In this document: positions 53,531 through 63,042 of the stretch, one piece after another
Position numbering within the stretch: position 1 is the stretch's first letter
Layout of the letters: each line of letters begins with the position of its first letter
DNA from: Burkholderia cepacia
Lineage (GTDB): Bacteria; Pseudomonadota; Gammaproteobacteria; Burkholderiales; Burkholderiaceae
Direction: 5' to 3'
Assembly (NCBI RefSeq): GCF_001039005.1
Contig: NZ_LDWR01000058.1
Span: forward strand, 62,001-126,000
DNA length: 64,000 nucleotides
The notes under the pieces: generated by a model
Seen by the model: only the letters and a program-made list of their open reading frames with translations
Database searches by the model: none
What the model was told of the DNA's origin: nothing
Translations under genes and position numbers: made by a program

Positions 53531-53995
53531 TCAAACGACGCTGCGCTTGATCGCCTGCAGTTCAGCCGTCGTCACGATCTTTTCGATCCGGAACCGCGGG
53601 CTTTCCAGCCAGACGTTCGCGATCCTCCGGTACTCGTCGAGATCCTCGCACGCGAGCCGCACGAGAAAATCGAACGTGCCGCTGACGAGCCAGCAATCGA
53701 GCACGGCCGGATTCGCCCGCATCTCGTCCTCGAACGGCGCCTGCGAACGACCGTGGTCGGCCAGCACGATCTGCGCGATCACGACGACCGGCTTGGTCGC
53801 GCGGGGCGCCTTGATCACCGCCCGGTAGCCTTCGATCACGCCCAGCGCCTCGAGTCGCTCCACGCGCGCCTGGCACGGCCGCGGCGTGAGGTTCACGAGC
53901 TCCGACAGCTTCCGGTATGAAATCCGTCCGTCGGTGCGCAGAATGTCGAGGATCCGGAGATCGATCTTGTCGAGCTGCATCTTCTTGTCGGTCAT
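53531..53995 (-). CDS. Lrp/AsnC family transcriptional regulator
   Basis: 154 residues. The winged helix-turn-helix is LDKIDLRILDILRTDGRISYRKLSELVNLTP (residues 8-38) with PRPCQARVERLEALGVIEGY. The ligand-binding RAM domain follows (VSGTFDFLVRLACEDLDEY). The start at 53995 has GGAG 9 nt upstream. It lies between lysP and the dimethylarginine hydrolase gene, all minus strand, and likely responds to a basic amino acid; BkdR-type regulators in Pseudomonas look similar. Confidence 0.92.
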   Translation of the reverse strand: MTDKKMQLDKIDLRILDILRTDGRISYRKLSELVNLTPRPCQARVERLEALGVIEGYRAVIKAPRATKPVVVIAQIVLADHGRSQAPFEDEMRANPAVLDCWLVSGTFDFLVRLACEDLDEYRRIANVWLESPRFRIEKIVTTAELQAIKRSVV

Positions 53996-54093
53996 CCGCG
54001 TTCGCTCCGGTCGGGTCGTGGCTGGTGCGCGGAACGTCTCCATTTCCGCGCGGGGGCCACATTATCCGGCCGAAGCGGCCGCGCGCCAATCGG

Positions 54094-54852
54094 CTAGAAC
54101 CGCAGCGACAGGCAGGTCAGGCCGCCGTCCATCTTGCGGAACTCGCTCGTGTCGATCACGTGCAGCGGCAGCCCGAGCGACGCGATCGCATCGTGCACGC
54201 GCGGATAGCCGGCCGGCGTGATCAGCGTGCCGTTCACGCGCAGCGTGTTGCCCGCGTATTCGTCGGCGGCCGAGATCGCGATCCGGCGATAGTCGGCGAA
54301 CGCCGGATGCGCGGCCAGCGCTTCGGTCACGAGCAGCGTGTCGTCGCCGAGCGCGTTGACGACCGATTTCAGGTGCAGGCCGGCGCCCACCGGCACCGCG
54401 ACGACCGAATAGCCGTAGCGCGACACGAGCGATTCGAACGCGGCGATGCCTTCGGCGTCGGTGCGCCCCGTCAGGCCGATGTAGAAGCGCTTGCCGACCA
54501 GCATCACGTCGCCGCCGTCGAGACGGCCTTCCTGCATCGGCAGCAGGTCGCGATGCGCGGCGAGCGCCGCTTCGATATGCACCGTCTCGCCGCGCCGCGC
54601 GGGCGCGCCGGGGCGCGTGATCACCGCGAATTCCGGCGTCACGACGGCGACGTCCTCGACGAAATGCGAATCGGGGAACGCCTCCAGCGACGGCAGCTCG
54701 GTCAGCGCGACGCCGAGCGTGCTCAGCGCGTCGCAATACGCGTGGAACTGCGTGAGTGTCTTGTCATAGTCGGGTGCGCCGAGTTCGGCGGTGGTCAGGC
54801 CCGCGGCACAGGACGGCGCGGGACGGCGAACGATCGCTTGCGTAAATTGCAT
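54094..54852 (-). CDS. ddaH: Dimethylarginine dimethylaminohydrolase-like amidinotransferase-superfamily enzyme
   Basis: 252 residues. Members hydrolyse N-methylated arginines to citrulline. The catalytic features are visible: HFVEDVAVVTP (Glu/Asp, near 63), LDGGDVMLVG near 110, GLHLKSVVNAL with the active His near 158, and the terminal Cys in GGLTCLSLRF near 247. GGAGGAG stands 4 nt before the ATG at 54852. An arginine deiminase-like substrate cannot be excluded. Confidence 0.88.
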   Translation of the reverse strand: MQFTQAIVRRPAPSCAAGLTTAELGAPDYDKTLTQFHAYCDALSTLGVALTELPSLEAFPDSHFVEDVAVVTPEFAVITRPGAPARRGETVHIEAALAAHRDLLPMQEGRLDGGDVMLVGKRFYIGLTGRTDAEGIAAFESLVSRYGYSVVAVPVGAGLHLKSVVNALGDDTLLVTEALAAHPAFADYRRIAISAADEYAGNTLRVNGTLITPAGYPRVHDAIASLGLPLHVIDTSEFRKMDGGLTCLSLRF

Positions 54853-55061
54853 CGACTCCTCCATGGTCATCGCCACACCCGTGCGGGGCACGGGGCAGCT
54901 GCGTTGTGTCCGGACCATTATCGGAAGCCAAATTGCGCAATTCGCGTCGATTTCGGCTGCGCCGACAGCCGATTGCGTCGAATTGCATGCGGCAGGCAGC
55001 GGATTCGGCAGACGGCCGACCGCTGCATCGCGAACGGCCGCTTTCGCGCGCGGCGCGCCCG

Positions 55062-56312
55062 TTACGCGCCTGACCCGAACCCCATCTGCGCGCGGCCGAG
55101 CGCCGTGAGATCGCCCTCCCCGCCGCGTCCGTCGAATTTGACCTCGAAATGATCGGCCGGGAAGTCGGGCGGGCTCTCGCCACGCAGAAACGCGGCCTGC
55201 TGGCGCTGCAGGTACGCGTCATTCTTCGCGCAGCCGGGCGCGGCCGCGATGTACATCACGTTGCTGTCGCCGCTGCCGCGGTGCGCATCCTCGACCGCAT
55301 GCACGACGTCGCCGTGCCAGAACACCGCGTCGCCCGGCGCCATGTGCGGGATCGGCACCAGCGCATCGAGCAGCAGCGCGTGCCATTCGGGCCGGATCGA
55401 CAGCGCGCGGCCGGGACGCGCGCCGCACAGGTCGTCGTCGGCCACGTCGTCCTGTAGCGCGCGCAGCACGACATAGGCCATCGCGTTCGCCACCGGAATC
55501 AGCTGCAGCGTCCCGTCGCCGGGCCCCTGCGGCGTCAGCGCGGTCCAGCCCTGGAACGTGCGGAACATCGAACACACGGCCGGCGACGGAATCTCCTCGA
55601 CGTCGGGGCGGAACGCGGCATCGAACGGGTCGTAATCGCGCCAGCGGCCGGCCAGCACGTGACGGTAGACCTGGCGGAAGTTCGCGCCAAGCCAGCGCTC
55701 GACGGAGCCGCCGTCGACATGTGGCGACAGCCCGAGCGACGTCGAACCCGGCGGCCGGCGGCGAATCCGGTCCGCATAGGCGGGCACCCGGTCGGGATCG
55801 AAGTGCGTGCGCACGCCGTCCGCATGCCGCCACAGGCGGTTCAGGAACACGCGCGCCTGCGTGAGCGCCTGCGACTGGCGCGCGGCCACCTGCGGCTTCG
55901 ACCAGTAGACGCCGTAGATCTGCGGCTTGCCCGACGCGAGATTGCCGAAATACCGATCCTCGGCGCGCGCATTCAACCGCTCGGCGAAGCGGTTCGAATC
56001 CAGGTACGTGCCGATCTCGTCGTTCCAGTCGCGCGCCTGCTGCGCATCGAATACGCCGCGAATCACGACCGCGCCATGCGTGCGGACCGCGGCAATCGCG
56101 TGCGGATCGACGGTCCCGCCCGCGATATCCGCAAACGGCACCACCGGAATCACGTCATGGCCATGCGCATGCGCGCGGCGGATCGCGTCGACCTGTCGCG
56201 CGATGTCGCCCTCCAGTTCGCGGAACGTCGCCGCGTAACCGGGCAGGTCGGCGCGCAGCGCACGTTTCGCCGCGCGGATCGCGGCGGGCAGATCGTCAAT
56301 CGTCAGTTGCAT
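55062..56312 (-). CDS. DUF1479 (YbiU-type) protein, probable 2-oxoglutarate/Fe(II) oxygenase fold
   Basis: 416 residues. The start PAAIRAAKRALRADLPGYAA and HGAVVIRGVFDAQQARDWNDEIG are the DUF1479 pattern. A metal triad is suggested by SPHVDGGSVERW near residue 196 (HxD) and FWHGDVVHAVED near 335 (His). The substrate is unknown. It lies divergent from nothing close; the gap upstream of ddaH is 209 bp. Confidence 0.85.
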   Translation of the reverse strand: MQLTIDDLPAAIRAAKRALRADLPGYAATFRELEGDIARQVDAIRRAHAHGHDVIPVVPFADIAGGTVDPHAIAAVRTHGAVVIRGVFDAQQARDWNDEIGTYLDSNRFAERLNARAEDRYFGNLASGKPQIYGVYWSKPQVAARQSQALTQARVFLNRLWRHADGVRTHFDPDRVPAYADRIRRRPPGSTSLGLSPHVDGGSVERWLGANFRQVYRHVLAGRWRDYDPFDAAFRPDVEEIPSPAVCSMFRTFQGWTALTPQGPGDGTLQLIPVANAMAYVVLRALQDDVADDDLCGARPGRALSIRPEWHALLLDALVPIPHMAPGDAVFWHGDVVHAVEDAHRGSGDSNVMYIAAAPGCAKNDAYLQRQQAAFLRGESPPDFPADHFEVKFDGRGGEGDLTALGRAQMGFGSGA

Positions 56313-56422
56313 CGTGGTCTCCTCGCTGAAGCGTGTCGTGATGTGCTGTCAGCGTACGGCGAGCGCACGGCCACTATCACTACTATCCGGTCAACTATCG
56401 ATACAATCCTGACAACCGTGCG

Positions 56423-56812
56423 TTACTCGGGACGATGACAGACCACGCAGAGCTTGTTGCCGTCCGGGTCGCGAAAATAGGCGCCGTAGTAGTCGCGGTG
56501 ATAGTGCGGCCGCGGGCCCGGCGGCCCTTCGCAGGTGCCGCCGTGGCGCAGCGCGAGCGCGTGGCAGCGATCGACGTGCGTGCGGGTCGGCGCGTCGAAC
56601 GCGATCGTGTGGCCATTGCCCGGTTCGGGCGCGCGGCCGTCGAGCGGCTGGCCGAAAAAGAACAGCGGCCGGTCGGTATCGGCCGGCATCCAGCCCGACC
56701 AGCCGTCCGGCTCGCGAAACTTCAGGCGCAGCCCGAGTTCCGCGAAAAGCGGCGCGTAGAAATCGTAGGCGCGCGCGGTGTCGCTGACGCCCACGCAAAC
56801 ATGTGAAAACAT
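56423..56812 (-). CDS. VOC-superfamily (glyoxalase-like) protein
   Basis: 129 residues with the paired beta-alpha-beta modules: MFSHVCVGVSDTARAYDFYAPLFAELGL at the N-terminus and YYGAYFRDPDGNKLCVVCH at the C-terminus, the metal Glu position replaced by a Cys-containing stretch. Function unknown. It is divergent from an AraC regulator with 72 bp between starts. Confidence 0.88.
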   Translation of the reverse strand: MFSHVCVGVSDTARAYDFYAPLFAELGLRLKFREPDGWSGWMPADTDRPLFFFGQPLDGRAPEPGNGHTIAFDAPTRTHVDRCHALALRHGGTCEGPPGPRPHYHRDYYGAYFRDPDGNKLCVVCHRPE

Positions 56813-56884
56813 GGCATCGCTCCGTCGTGACGATCACTCGCGATCATGCCACGGCGCGGTGCCCGCCCTCGCCCGGAGGCCGCG

Positions 56885-57850
56885 ATGAAACCGCAGTACG
56901 AGCACGTGACGTTCGCGCCCGGCTGTTCGATCCGCGTGTATCACCGCCAGCTCGCGCGCATCCCGTTCGAATGGCATCGCCACCCCGAATACGAACTGAC
57001 GTTGACGCTCAACAGCCGCGGCCAGCGCTTCATCGGCGATCACGTCGCGCGCTACGCGGACGACGATCTGGTGCTCGTGCCGCCTAACCTGCCGCATACG
57101 TGGTCGTCGAACGCGCGCATCGATCGCGATGCGCCCGAAGTCGCGCTCGTCGTCTGGTTCGATGGCGACTGGGTGCGGCGGCTTGCCGATTGTTGTCCCG
57201 AATACGCGCCGCTACGCTCGCTGCTGCGACGTGCGGCGCCGGGCCTGCGATTCGATACCGACACGGCCCGCGCGATGCGCGCACGGCTGCCGCGCTTGCT
57301 CGATCCTGCTCCGCGCATACGGCTCGCGGCCGCGCTCGACACGCTCGCCGACCTCGCGGAAGCCGGCGGCGAACCGCTCGCCACCGCCCATGCCTACGAA
57401 CGGCGCGACGGAACGTCACCACCCGCCGACGCGGCCGCCCCCGAAGCCGAGCGCCTCGATCGCGTGCTCGACGCGATCGACCGGCACTTCCATGAACCGC
57501 TGCGCATCGACGCGCTCGCCGCTGCCGCGCACCTGTCCGAGCGCACGTTGCAGCGCCTGTTCGTCCGGCATCTCGGCGAAAGCGTCGGCCGCTACGTGCA
57601 GCGGTTGCGGCTTGCGCACGCGTGCCGTCATCTCGTCGGCACCGACTGGCCGATCGCGATCGTGGCCGCGCGCTGCGGCATTCCGAATCCCGCGAACTTC
57701 AACCGCCAGTTCCTCGCCGCACGCGGAATCACGCCCGGCGCATACCGCCGGTTCTTCCTGCAGCACGGCCACCCGCCCGACGACAACGCGCCGGCGCTCG
57801 AGACGCGGCCACCGTCGCTGGAGCGCCGCACCGATCCGGCGCGCAAATGA
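56885..57850 (+). CDS. AraC family transcriptional regulator
   Basis: 321 residues. The N-terminal cupin-like sensor has FEWHRHPEYELTLTLN (residues 22-37). The C-terminal double helix-turn-helix runs from about residue 198 (LDRVLDAIDRHFHEPLRIDALAAAAHLSERTLQRLF, then IAIVAARCGIPNPANFNRQF). GGAGG is 5 nt before the ATG at 56885. It may control the divergent VOC gene; the inducer is unknown. Confidence 0.92.
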   Translation: MKPQYEHVTFAPGCSIRVYHRQLARIPFEWHRHPEYELTLTLNSRGQRFIGDHVARYADDDLVLVPPNLPHTWSSNARIDRDAPEVALVVWFDGDWVRRLADCCPEYAPLRSLLRRAAPGLRFDTDTARAMRARLPRLLDPAPRIRLAAALDTLADLAEAGGEPLATAHAYERRDGTSPPADAAAPEAERLDRVLDAIDRHFHEPLRIDALAAAAHLSERTLQRLFVRHLGESVGRYVQRLRLAHACRHLVGTDWPIAIVAARCGIPNPANFNRQFLAARGITPGAYRRFFLQHGHPPDDNAPALETRPPSLERRTDPARK

Positions 57851-57884
57851 AAACACCCCGACGGGATGATCCGTCGGGGTGTCG
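57849..57884 (-). terminator. Intrinsic terminator of gltA
   Basis: Perfect 12-bp stem ACACCCCGACGG (57853-57864) with its complement (57871-57882) and a 6-nt loop. On the minus strand it is followed by TTTT. It begins 3 bp after the AraC gene stop, so it may serve both genes. Confidence 0.9.
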
Positions 57885-57941
57885 TGGCGTTGCGTTTCGC
57901 CCGACGCGAGCGGCCTGCCGGCCGTTCGCGCCGCGCACGAC

Positions 57942-59243
57942 TTAACGTGCGCTGATCGGCTTCGCTTCGCGCGGCGAATCGCCGATGAACAGCTGGCGCG
58001 GACGGCCAATCTTCTGTTCGGGATCGGCAATCATTTCGTTCCACTGTGCGATCCAGCCGACCGTACGTGCCATCGCGAAGATACACGTGAACATCGACGT
58101 CGGGATGCCCAGCGCGCGCTGGACGATGCCCGAGTAGAAGTCGACGTTCGGGTACAGCTTGCGCGACACGAAGTATTCGTCTTCCAGCGCGATCTTCTCG
58201 AGCTGCATCGCGAGCTTGAACAGCGGGTCGTCGTGCAGGCCCAGTTCGTTCAGCACTTCGTAGCACGTTTCGCGCATCAGCTTCGCGCGCGGGTCGTAGT
58301 TCTTGTACACGCGGTGGCCGAAGCCCATCAGCTTCACGCCCGAATTCTTGTCCTTCACCTGCTTGATGAATTCGGGGATGTTGTCCGGCGAGCCGATCTG
58401 CTCGAGCATGTTCAGCGCGGCTTCGTTCGCACCACCGTGCGCCGGGCCCCACAGACAGGCGATACCGGCCGCGATACATGCGAACGGGTTCGCGCCCGAC
58501 GAACCGGCCAGACGGACCGTCGACGTCGATGCGTTCTGCTCGTGGTCGGCGTGCAGGATCAGGATACGGTCGAGCGCGCGGACGAGCACGTCGTTGACCT
58601 TGTACTCTTCGCACGGGTTCGAGAACATCATGTGCATGAAGTTCGCGCTGTACGACAGCGAGTTCTTCGGATACACGAACGGCTGGCCGATGCTGTACTT
58701 GTACGCCATCGCGACAAGCGTCGGCAGCTTCGCGATCATGCGGATCGCCGACACTTCGCGGTGACGCGGGTCGTTGATGTCGAGCGAGTCGTGGTAGAAC
58801 GCGGACAGCGCGCCGACCGCGGCGACCAGGATCGCCATCGGGTGCGCGTCGCGGCGGAAGCCACGGAAGAAGAAGTGCATCTGCTCGTGCACCATCGTGT
58901 GCTTCGTGACGGTGTCGACGAATTCCTTCTTCTGCGCCGCGTTCGGCAGCTCGCCCTTCAGCAGCAGGTAGCAGCTTTCGAGGAAGTCCGCATTTTGCGC
59001 GAGGTTGTCGATCGGGTAACCGCGGTACAGCAGTTCGCCCTTGTCGCCGTCGATGTACGTGATCGCCGAATTACAAGCTGCCGTCGACATGAAGCCCGGG
59101 TCGTACGTGAACTTGCCGGTCTGGCCGTACAGCTTGCGGATGTCGATTACGTCCGGGCCCATCGTGCCCTTGTAGATCGGCAGTTCGACGCTCGGCGAGT
59201 TGTCGCTGAACGATAGCGTGGCTTTAACATCAGACGGAGTCAT
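57942..59243 (-). CDS. gltA: Citrate synthase
   Basis: 433 residues, type II hexameric class by length. It condenses oxaloacetate and acetyl-CoA. The catalytic His motifs are LHADHEQNASTSTVRLAGS near residue 266 and MGFGHRVYKNYDPRA near 306, and the Asp region follows near 365. It follows sdhE by 53 bp on the same strand, last gene of the sdh block. Confidence 0.97.
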   Translation of the reverse strand: MTPSDVKATLSFSDNSPSVELPIYKGTMGPDVIDIRKLYGQTGKFTYDPGFMSTAACNSAITYIDGDKGELLYRGYPIDNLAQNADFLESCYLLLKGELPNAAQKKEFVDTVTKHTMVHEQMHFFFRGFRRDAHPMAILVAAVGALSAFYHDSLDINDPRHREVSAIRMIAKLPTLVAMAYKYSIGQPFVYPKNSLSYSANFMHMMFSNPCEEYKVNDVLVRALDRILILHADHEQNASTSTVRLAGSSGANPFACIAAGIACLWGPAHGGANEAALNMLEQIGSPDNIPEFIKQVKDKNSGVKLMGFGHRVYKNYDPRAKLMRETCYEVLNELGLHDDPLFKLAMQLEKIALEDEYFVSRKLYPNVDFYSGIVQRALGIPTSMFTCIFAMARTVGWIAQWNEMIADPEQKIGRPRQLFIGDSPREAKPISAR

Positions 59244-59296
59244 GGCACATCCTCAATCGAAATAAAGAAACGGGATTCGATAACGGGCGTAACGTG

Positions 59297-59569
59297 TTAC
59301 ACGTTGCGCAGCATCTCCAACAGCCGGTGAATATCCGGGCTGTCTAGGTCGCCTTCTGGTTCCTTGCGCGCGAGGAGCAAGTCCATCAGGTCGTTGTCGC
59401 TCAGATCGAGCAGGCGCGACAACGCGCCTACGTCTGCATCGGTGAGGTCATGCTCGTATCTGCCGAAGAAACGCTCGAAGATGATGTCGTTTTCCAGCAG
59501 ACCCCGCCGCGCGCGCCAGCGAAGGCGCGCGCGACGGTGCGGGTCGGATTGATGCGAATCGTCGCTCAT
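59297..59569 (-). CDS. sdhE: SdhE, FAD assembly factor for succinate dehydrogenase
   Basis: 90 residues. RARLRWRARRGLLENDIIFERFF carries the family RGxxE motif (RRGLLE) near residue 20 that binds the flavoprotein, and the helical domain continues to LMDLLLARKEPEGD. It helps covalent flavinylation of SdhA. The start at 59569 gives family length; a longer in-frame extension overlaps sdhB. It is 11 bp after sdhB. Confidence 0.93.
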   Translation of the reverse strand: MSDDSHQSDPHRRARLRWRARRGLLENDIIFERFFGRYEHDLTDADVGALSRLLDLSDNDLMDLLLARKEPEGDLDSPDIHRLLEMLRNV

Positions 59570-59580
59570 TGCACCCGGCC

Positions 59581-60282
59581 TTAAACCGCGCGGCGAACCA
59601 TCAGTTCCTTGATCTTGCCGATCGCCTTCGTCGGGTTCAGGCCCTTCGGGCAAACGTCGACGCAGTTCATGATCGTGTGGCAACGGAACAGACGGTACGG
59701 GTCTTCCAGGTTGTCGAGACGCTCGCCGGTGGCCGTGTCGCGGCTATCCGCGATGAAGCGGTAAGCCTGCAGCAGGCCGGCCGGGCCGACGAACTTGTCC
59801 GGGTTCCACCAGAAGCTCGGGCACGACGTCGAGCAGCTCGCGCACAGAATGCACTCGTACACGCCGTCGAGCTCGTCGCGCTCTTCCGGCGACTGGAGGC
59901 GTTCCTTCTCCGGCGGCGGCGCGTCGTTGATCAGGTACGGCTTGATCGAGTGATACTGGTTGAAGAAGTGCGTCATGTCGACGATCAGGTCGCGCACGAC
60001 GGGCAGGCCCGGCAGCGGGCGCAGCACGATCTTCTGCGGCAGGTCGTTCAGGTTCGTCAGGCACGCGAGACCGTTCTTGCCGTTGATGTTCATCGCGTCC
60101 GAACCGCACACGCCTTCGCGGCACGAACGGCGGAACGACAGCGTCTCGTCCAGTGCCTTCAGCTTGACCAGTGCATCGAGCAGCATGCGCTCGTGCTCGA
60201 GCTCCAGCTCGTACGTCTGCATGCGCGGCGCTGCGTCCTTGTCCGGATCGTAGCGGTAGACTTCAAAAATGCGTTTTGCCAT
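59581..60282 (-). CDS. sdhB: Succinate dehydrogenase iron-sulfur subunit
   Basis: 233 residues. The 2Fe-2S ligands are in SCREGVCGSDAMN near residue 55 (with the fourth Cys in LACLTNL), and the 4Fe-4S and 3Fe-4S motifs are CILCASCSTSCPSFWW near 142 and CHTIMNCVDVCPKGLNP near 200. Electrons pass from SdhA to the membrane anchor. It is 21 bp after sdhA. Confidence 0.97.
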   Translation of the reverse strand: MAKRIFEVYRYDPDKDAAPRMQTYELELEHERMLLDALVKLKALDETLSFRRSCREGVCGSDAMNINGKNGLACLTNLNDLPQKIVLRPLPGLPVVRDLIVDMTHFFNQYHSIKPYLINDAPPPEKERLQSPEERDELDGVYECILCASCSTSCPSFWWNPDKFVGPAGLLQAYRFIADSRDTATGERLDNLEDPYRLFRCHTIMNCVDVCPKGLNPTKAIGKIKELMVRRAV

Positions 60283-60303
60283 TTCGGATTCCTTTGACTC
60301 GGC

Positions 60304-62079
60304 TTAGAACGTGCGCGGCTTCGGCGGCACGGATTCGACCGTCAGCGGCTTCATTTGAACCGGCTTGTAGTCGAGGCGATCGCCTTCGCTGTACCACAGC
60401 GTGTGACGCAGCCAGTTTTCGTCGTCGCGGTGTTCGTAGTCGCTGTGTGCGTGCGCGCCACGGCTTTCCTTGCGCGCTTCCGCCGACACCATCGTCGCGC
60501 GGGCGACTTCGATCAGGTTCTCCAGCTCGAGCGCTTCGACGCGCGCGGTGTTGAACACCTTCGACTTGTCCTTCAGGTGGATGTTTTCCACGCGTGCCGC
60601 CAGGCCGGCCATCTGGTCGACGCCTTCCTTCAGCAGTTCGGACGTGCGGAACACGCCTGCGTGCTTCTGCATCGTCGAGCGGATGTCGTTCGCGACGTCC
60701 TGCGTGTATTCGCCCGCCGTCGACTTGTCGAGCTTGTTCAGGCGCGCCAGCGAGAATTCGCCCGCATCGGCCGGCAGCGGCTTGTGTTCCTTCTGGTTCT
60801 TCACGTGCTCGACGATGTGGTTGCCGGCCGCACGGCCAAACACCACGAGGTCCAGCAGCGAGTTCGTGCCGAGGCGGTTCGCGCCGTGCACGGACACGCA
60901 CGAGCACTCGCCCACTGCGTAGAAGCCGTTGACCGGTTCCTTGTGATCGCGCGACGTGCCGACGACCTGACCGTGGATGTTGGTCGGGATGCCGCCCATC
61001 TGGTAGTGGATCGTCGGGACGACCGGGATCGGTTCCTTGATCGCATCGACGTTCGCAAACTTCAGCGCGATTTCGCGGATCGACGGCAGACGCTTCATGA
61101 TCGTCTCGGCGCCGATGTGCGACAGGTCGAGCAGCACGTGGTCCTTGTTCGGACCGACGCCGCGGCCTTCCTTGATTTCCTGGTCCATCGAACGCGACAC
61201 GAAGTCACGCGGCGCCAGATCCTTCAGCGTCGGCGCATAGCGCTCCATGAAGCGCTCGCCGTTCGCGTTGCGCAGGATACCGCCTTCGCCGCGCACGCCT
61301 TCGGTGATCAGCACGCCCGCGCCGGCCACGCCGGTCGGGTGGAACTGCCAGAACTCCATGTCCTGCAGTGCGAAACCTGAACGCGCGGCCATGCCGAGGC
61401 CGTCGCCGGTGTTGATGAACGCGTTGGTCGACGCCGCGAAGATCCGGCCTGCGCCGCCCGTCGCAAACAGCGTCGTCTTGCCTTCCATGATGTAGACGTC
61501 ACCCGTCTCCATCTCGAGGGCCGTCACGCCGAGCACGTCGCCGTCCGCGTCGCGGATCAGGTCGAGCGCCATCCATTCGACGAAGAACTGCGTCTTCGCC
61601 TCGACGTTCTGCTGGTACAGCGTGTGCAGCAGCGCGTGACCGGTACGGTCGGCGGCCGCGCAAGCGCGCTGGACCGGCTTTTCGCCGTAGTTCGCGGTGT
61701 GGCCGCCGAACGGACGCTGGTAGATCGTGCCGTCCGCGTTGCGGTCGAACGGCATGCCGAAGTGCTCGAGTTCGTACACGACGTTCGGCGCTTCACGGCA
61801 CATGAATTCGATCGCGTCCTGGTCGCCGAGCCAGTCGGAGCCCTTGATCGTGTCGTAGAAGTGGAAGTGCCAGTTGTCTTCGCTCATGTTGCCGAGCGAT
61901 GCACCGATGCCGCCCTGCGCGGCCACCGTGTGCGAACGGGTCGGGAACACCTTCGACAGCACGCCGACCGACAGGCCCGCGCGCGACAGTTGCAGCGCAG
62001 CACGCAAGCCGGAGCCGCCCGCGCCGACGATCACCACGTCAAACTTGCGACGCGGGAGGGAAGTTTTGATTGCAGCCAT
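60304..62079 (-). CDS. sdhA: Succinate dehydrogenase flavoprotein subunit
   Basis: 591 residues. FDVVIVGAGGSGLRAALQLS (FAD Rossmann, 13-32), SHTVAAQGGIGASLGN with the His-FAD site near 48, and GANRLGTNSLLDLVVFG near 390 are diagnostic. Oxidises succinate to fumarate. It lies 3 bp after sdhD. Confidence 0.97.
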   Translation of the reverse strand: MAAIKTSLPRRKFDVVIVGAGGSGLRAALQLSRAGLSVGVLSKVFPTRSHTVAAQGGIGASLGNMSEDNWHFHFYDTIKGSDWLGDQDAIEFMCREAPNVVYELEHFGMPFDRNADGTIYQRPFGGHTANYGEKPVQRACAAADRTGHALLHTLYQQNVEAKTQFFVEWMALDLIRDADGDVLGVTALEMETGDVYIMEGKTTLFATGGAGRIFAASTNAFINTGDGLGMAARSGFALQDMEFWQFHPTGVAGAGVLITEGVRGEGGILRNANGERFMERYAPTLKDLAPRDFVSRSMDQEIKEGRGVGPNKDHVLLDLSHIGAETIMKRLPSIREIALKFANVDAIKEPIPVVPTIHYQMGGIPTNIHGQVVGTSRDHKEPVNGFYAVGECSCVSVHGANRLGTNSLLDLVVFGRAAGNHIVEHVKNQKEHKPLPADAGEFSLARLNKLDKSTAGEYTQDVANDIRSTMQKHAGVFRTSELLKEGVDQMAGLAARVENIHLKDKSKVFNTARVEALELENLIEVARATMVSAEARKESRGAHAHSDYEHRDDENWLRHTLWYSEGDRLDYKPVQMKPLTVESVPPKPRTF

Positions 62080-62082
62080 TCT

Positions 62083-62451
62083 TTACACTCTCCAGAGAAT
62101 CTGCGCGGCGTAGCCCGCACATGCGAGCAGCCAGACGATGGTCAGCGATTGCAGCAGCAGGCGCACACCGACGGGCTTCACGTAGTCCATCCAGATGTCG
62201 CGCACGCCGACCCACGCGTGGTAGAAGAGGGAAAGCAGCATCACGAAGGTCGCGAGCTTCATCCATTGCGCGGAGAAGATCGATGCCCAGCCTTCGTACG
62301 AGAAGTCGTGCGCGCCGAAGAACAGGACGAGCAGAATGACCGTGTAGACCGCCATAATCGTGGCGGTGATACGCTGCGCAAGCCAGTCGCGCAGGCCGTA
62401 ATGTGCGCCGACGACGAGGCGCTTCGAGCCGATTCGGTTGTTGGCTGCCAT
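62083..62451 (-). CDS. sdhD: Succinate dehydrogenase membrane anchor subunit SdhD
   Basis: 122 residues, three membrane helices (about 26-46, 63-83 and 98-118). HAWVGVRDIWMDYVKP near residue 75 holds the heme b and quinone-site residues. It starts 4 bp after sdhC. Confidence 0.94.
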   Translation of the reverse strand: MAANNRIGSKRLVVGAHYGLRDWLAQRITATIMAVYTVILLVLFFGAHDFSYEGWASIFSAQWMKLATFVMLLSLFYHAWVGVRDIWMDYVKPVGVRLLLQSLTIVWLLACAGYAAQILWRV

Positions 62452-62455
62452 TTTC

Positions 62456-62872
62456 TTAGAATGCTCCGAACAGTTTGAGGGCCATGGCGATCGTCAGTGC
62501 GATCGAGACGACAAAGACGACGACTGCCGTCCGCTTGCCGCCTTCCTTCGTGACGGCGTCGTGGTTGACGTCCATCAGCAGGTGGCGAATGCCGGCGCAG
62601 AAATGGTGGAAGAACGCCCACGACAACGCGAGGACGATCAGCTTGACGATGATGTTGGAGAGGAAAGCCTTGAAGACTTCGAAGCTGAGCTCTGACGTGA
62701 GGCTTTGGTCGAAGAGGAACAGCAGGAACGGCAGGAACAGGAACAGCAGCGCGCCGCTGACTCGATGGAGAATCGACAAAGTCGCTGCCAGCGGCATGCG
62801 ATATTTCATCGTGATATCGCTGAATCCGATGTTCCGGTATTCCGGCCTCGGCTTTCTTACTGCGTCAGTCAT
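62456..62872 (-). CDS. sdhC: Succinate dehydrogenase cytochrome b556 subunit SdhC
   Basis: 138 residues with three membrane helices. RPEYRNIGFSDI and SILHRVSGALLFLFLPFLLF (residues 34-53, with the quinone-site Ser and heme-region His) are conserved, and HHFCAGIRHLLMD near 92 carries the heme His. It is first in sdhCDAB-sdhE-gltA. The upstream 170 bp before the GntR gene should contain the sdh promoter, but I could not assign its boxes. Confidence 0.94.
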   Translation of the reverse strand: MTDAVRKPRPEYRNIGFSDITMKYRMPLAATLSILHRVSGALLFLFLPFLLFLFDQSLTSELSFEVFKAFLSNIIVKLIVLALSWAFFHHFCAGIRHLLMDVNHDAVTKEGGKRTAVVVFVVSIALTIAMALKLFGAF

Positions 62873-63042
62873 GCTAGACCCCTACTATGTTGTCACACTA
62901 ATCCGCGATTTTAGCGCCTTTTTATATCGCGCTGCAGCGAAAGTCTGCTCTGGATAGTTGCGCGAACAAGAACAAAGGCGGCCCGAAACGTGCTTCGCGA
63001 GCGTGGGGAACGCGAATGCACTCGGCCTGAGCCGAATCATCG

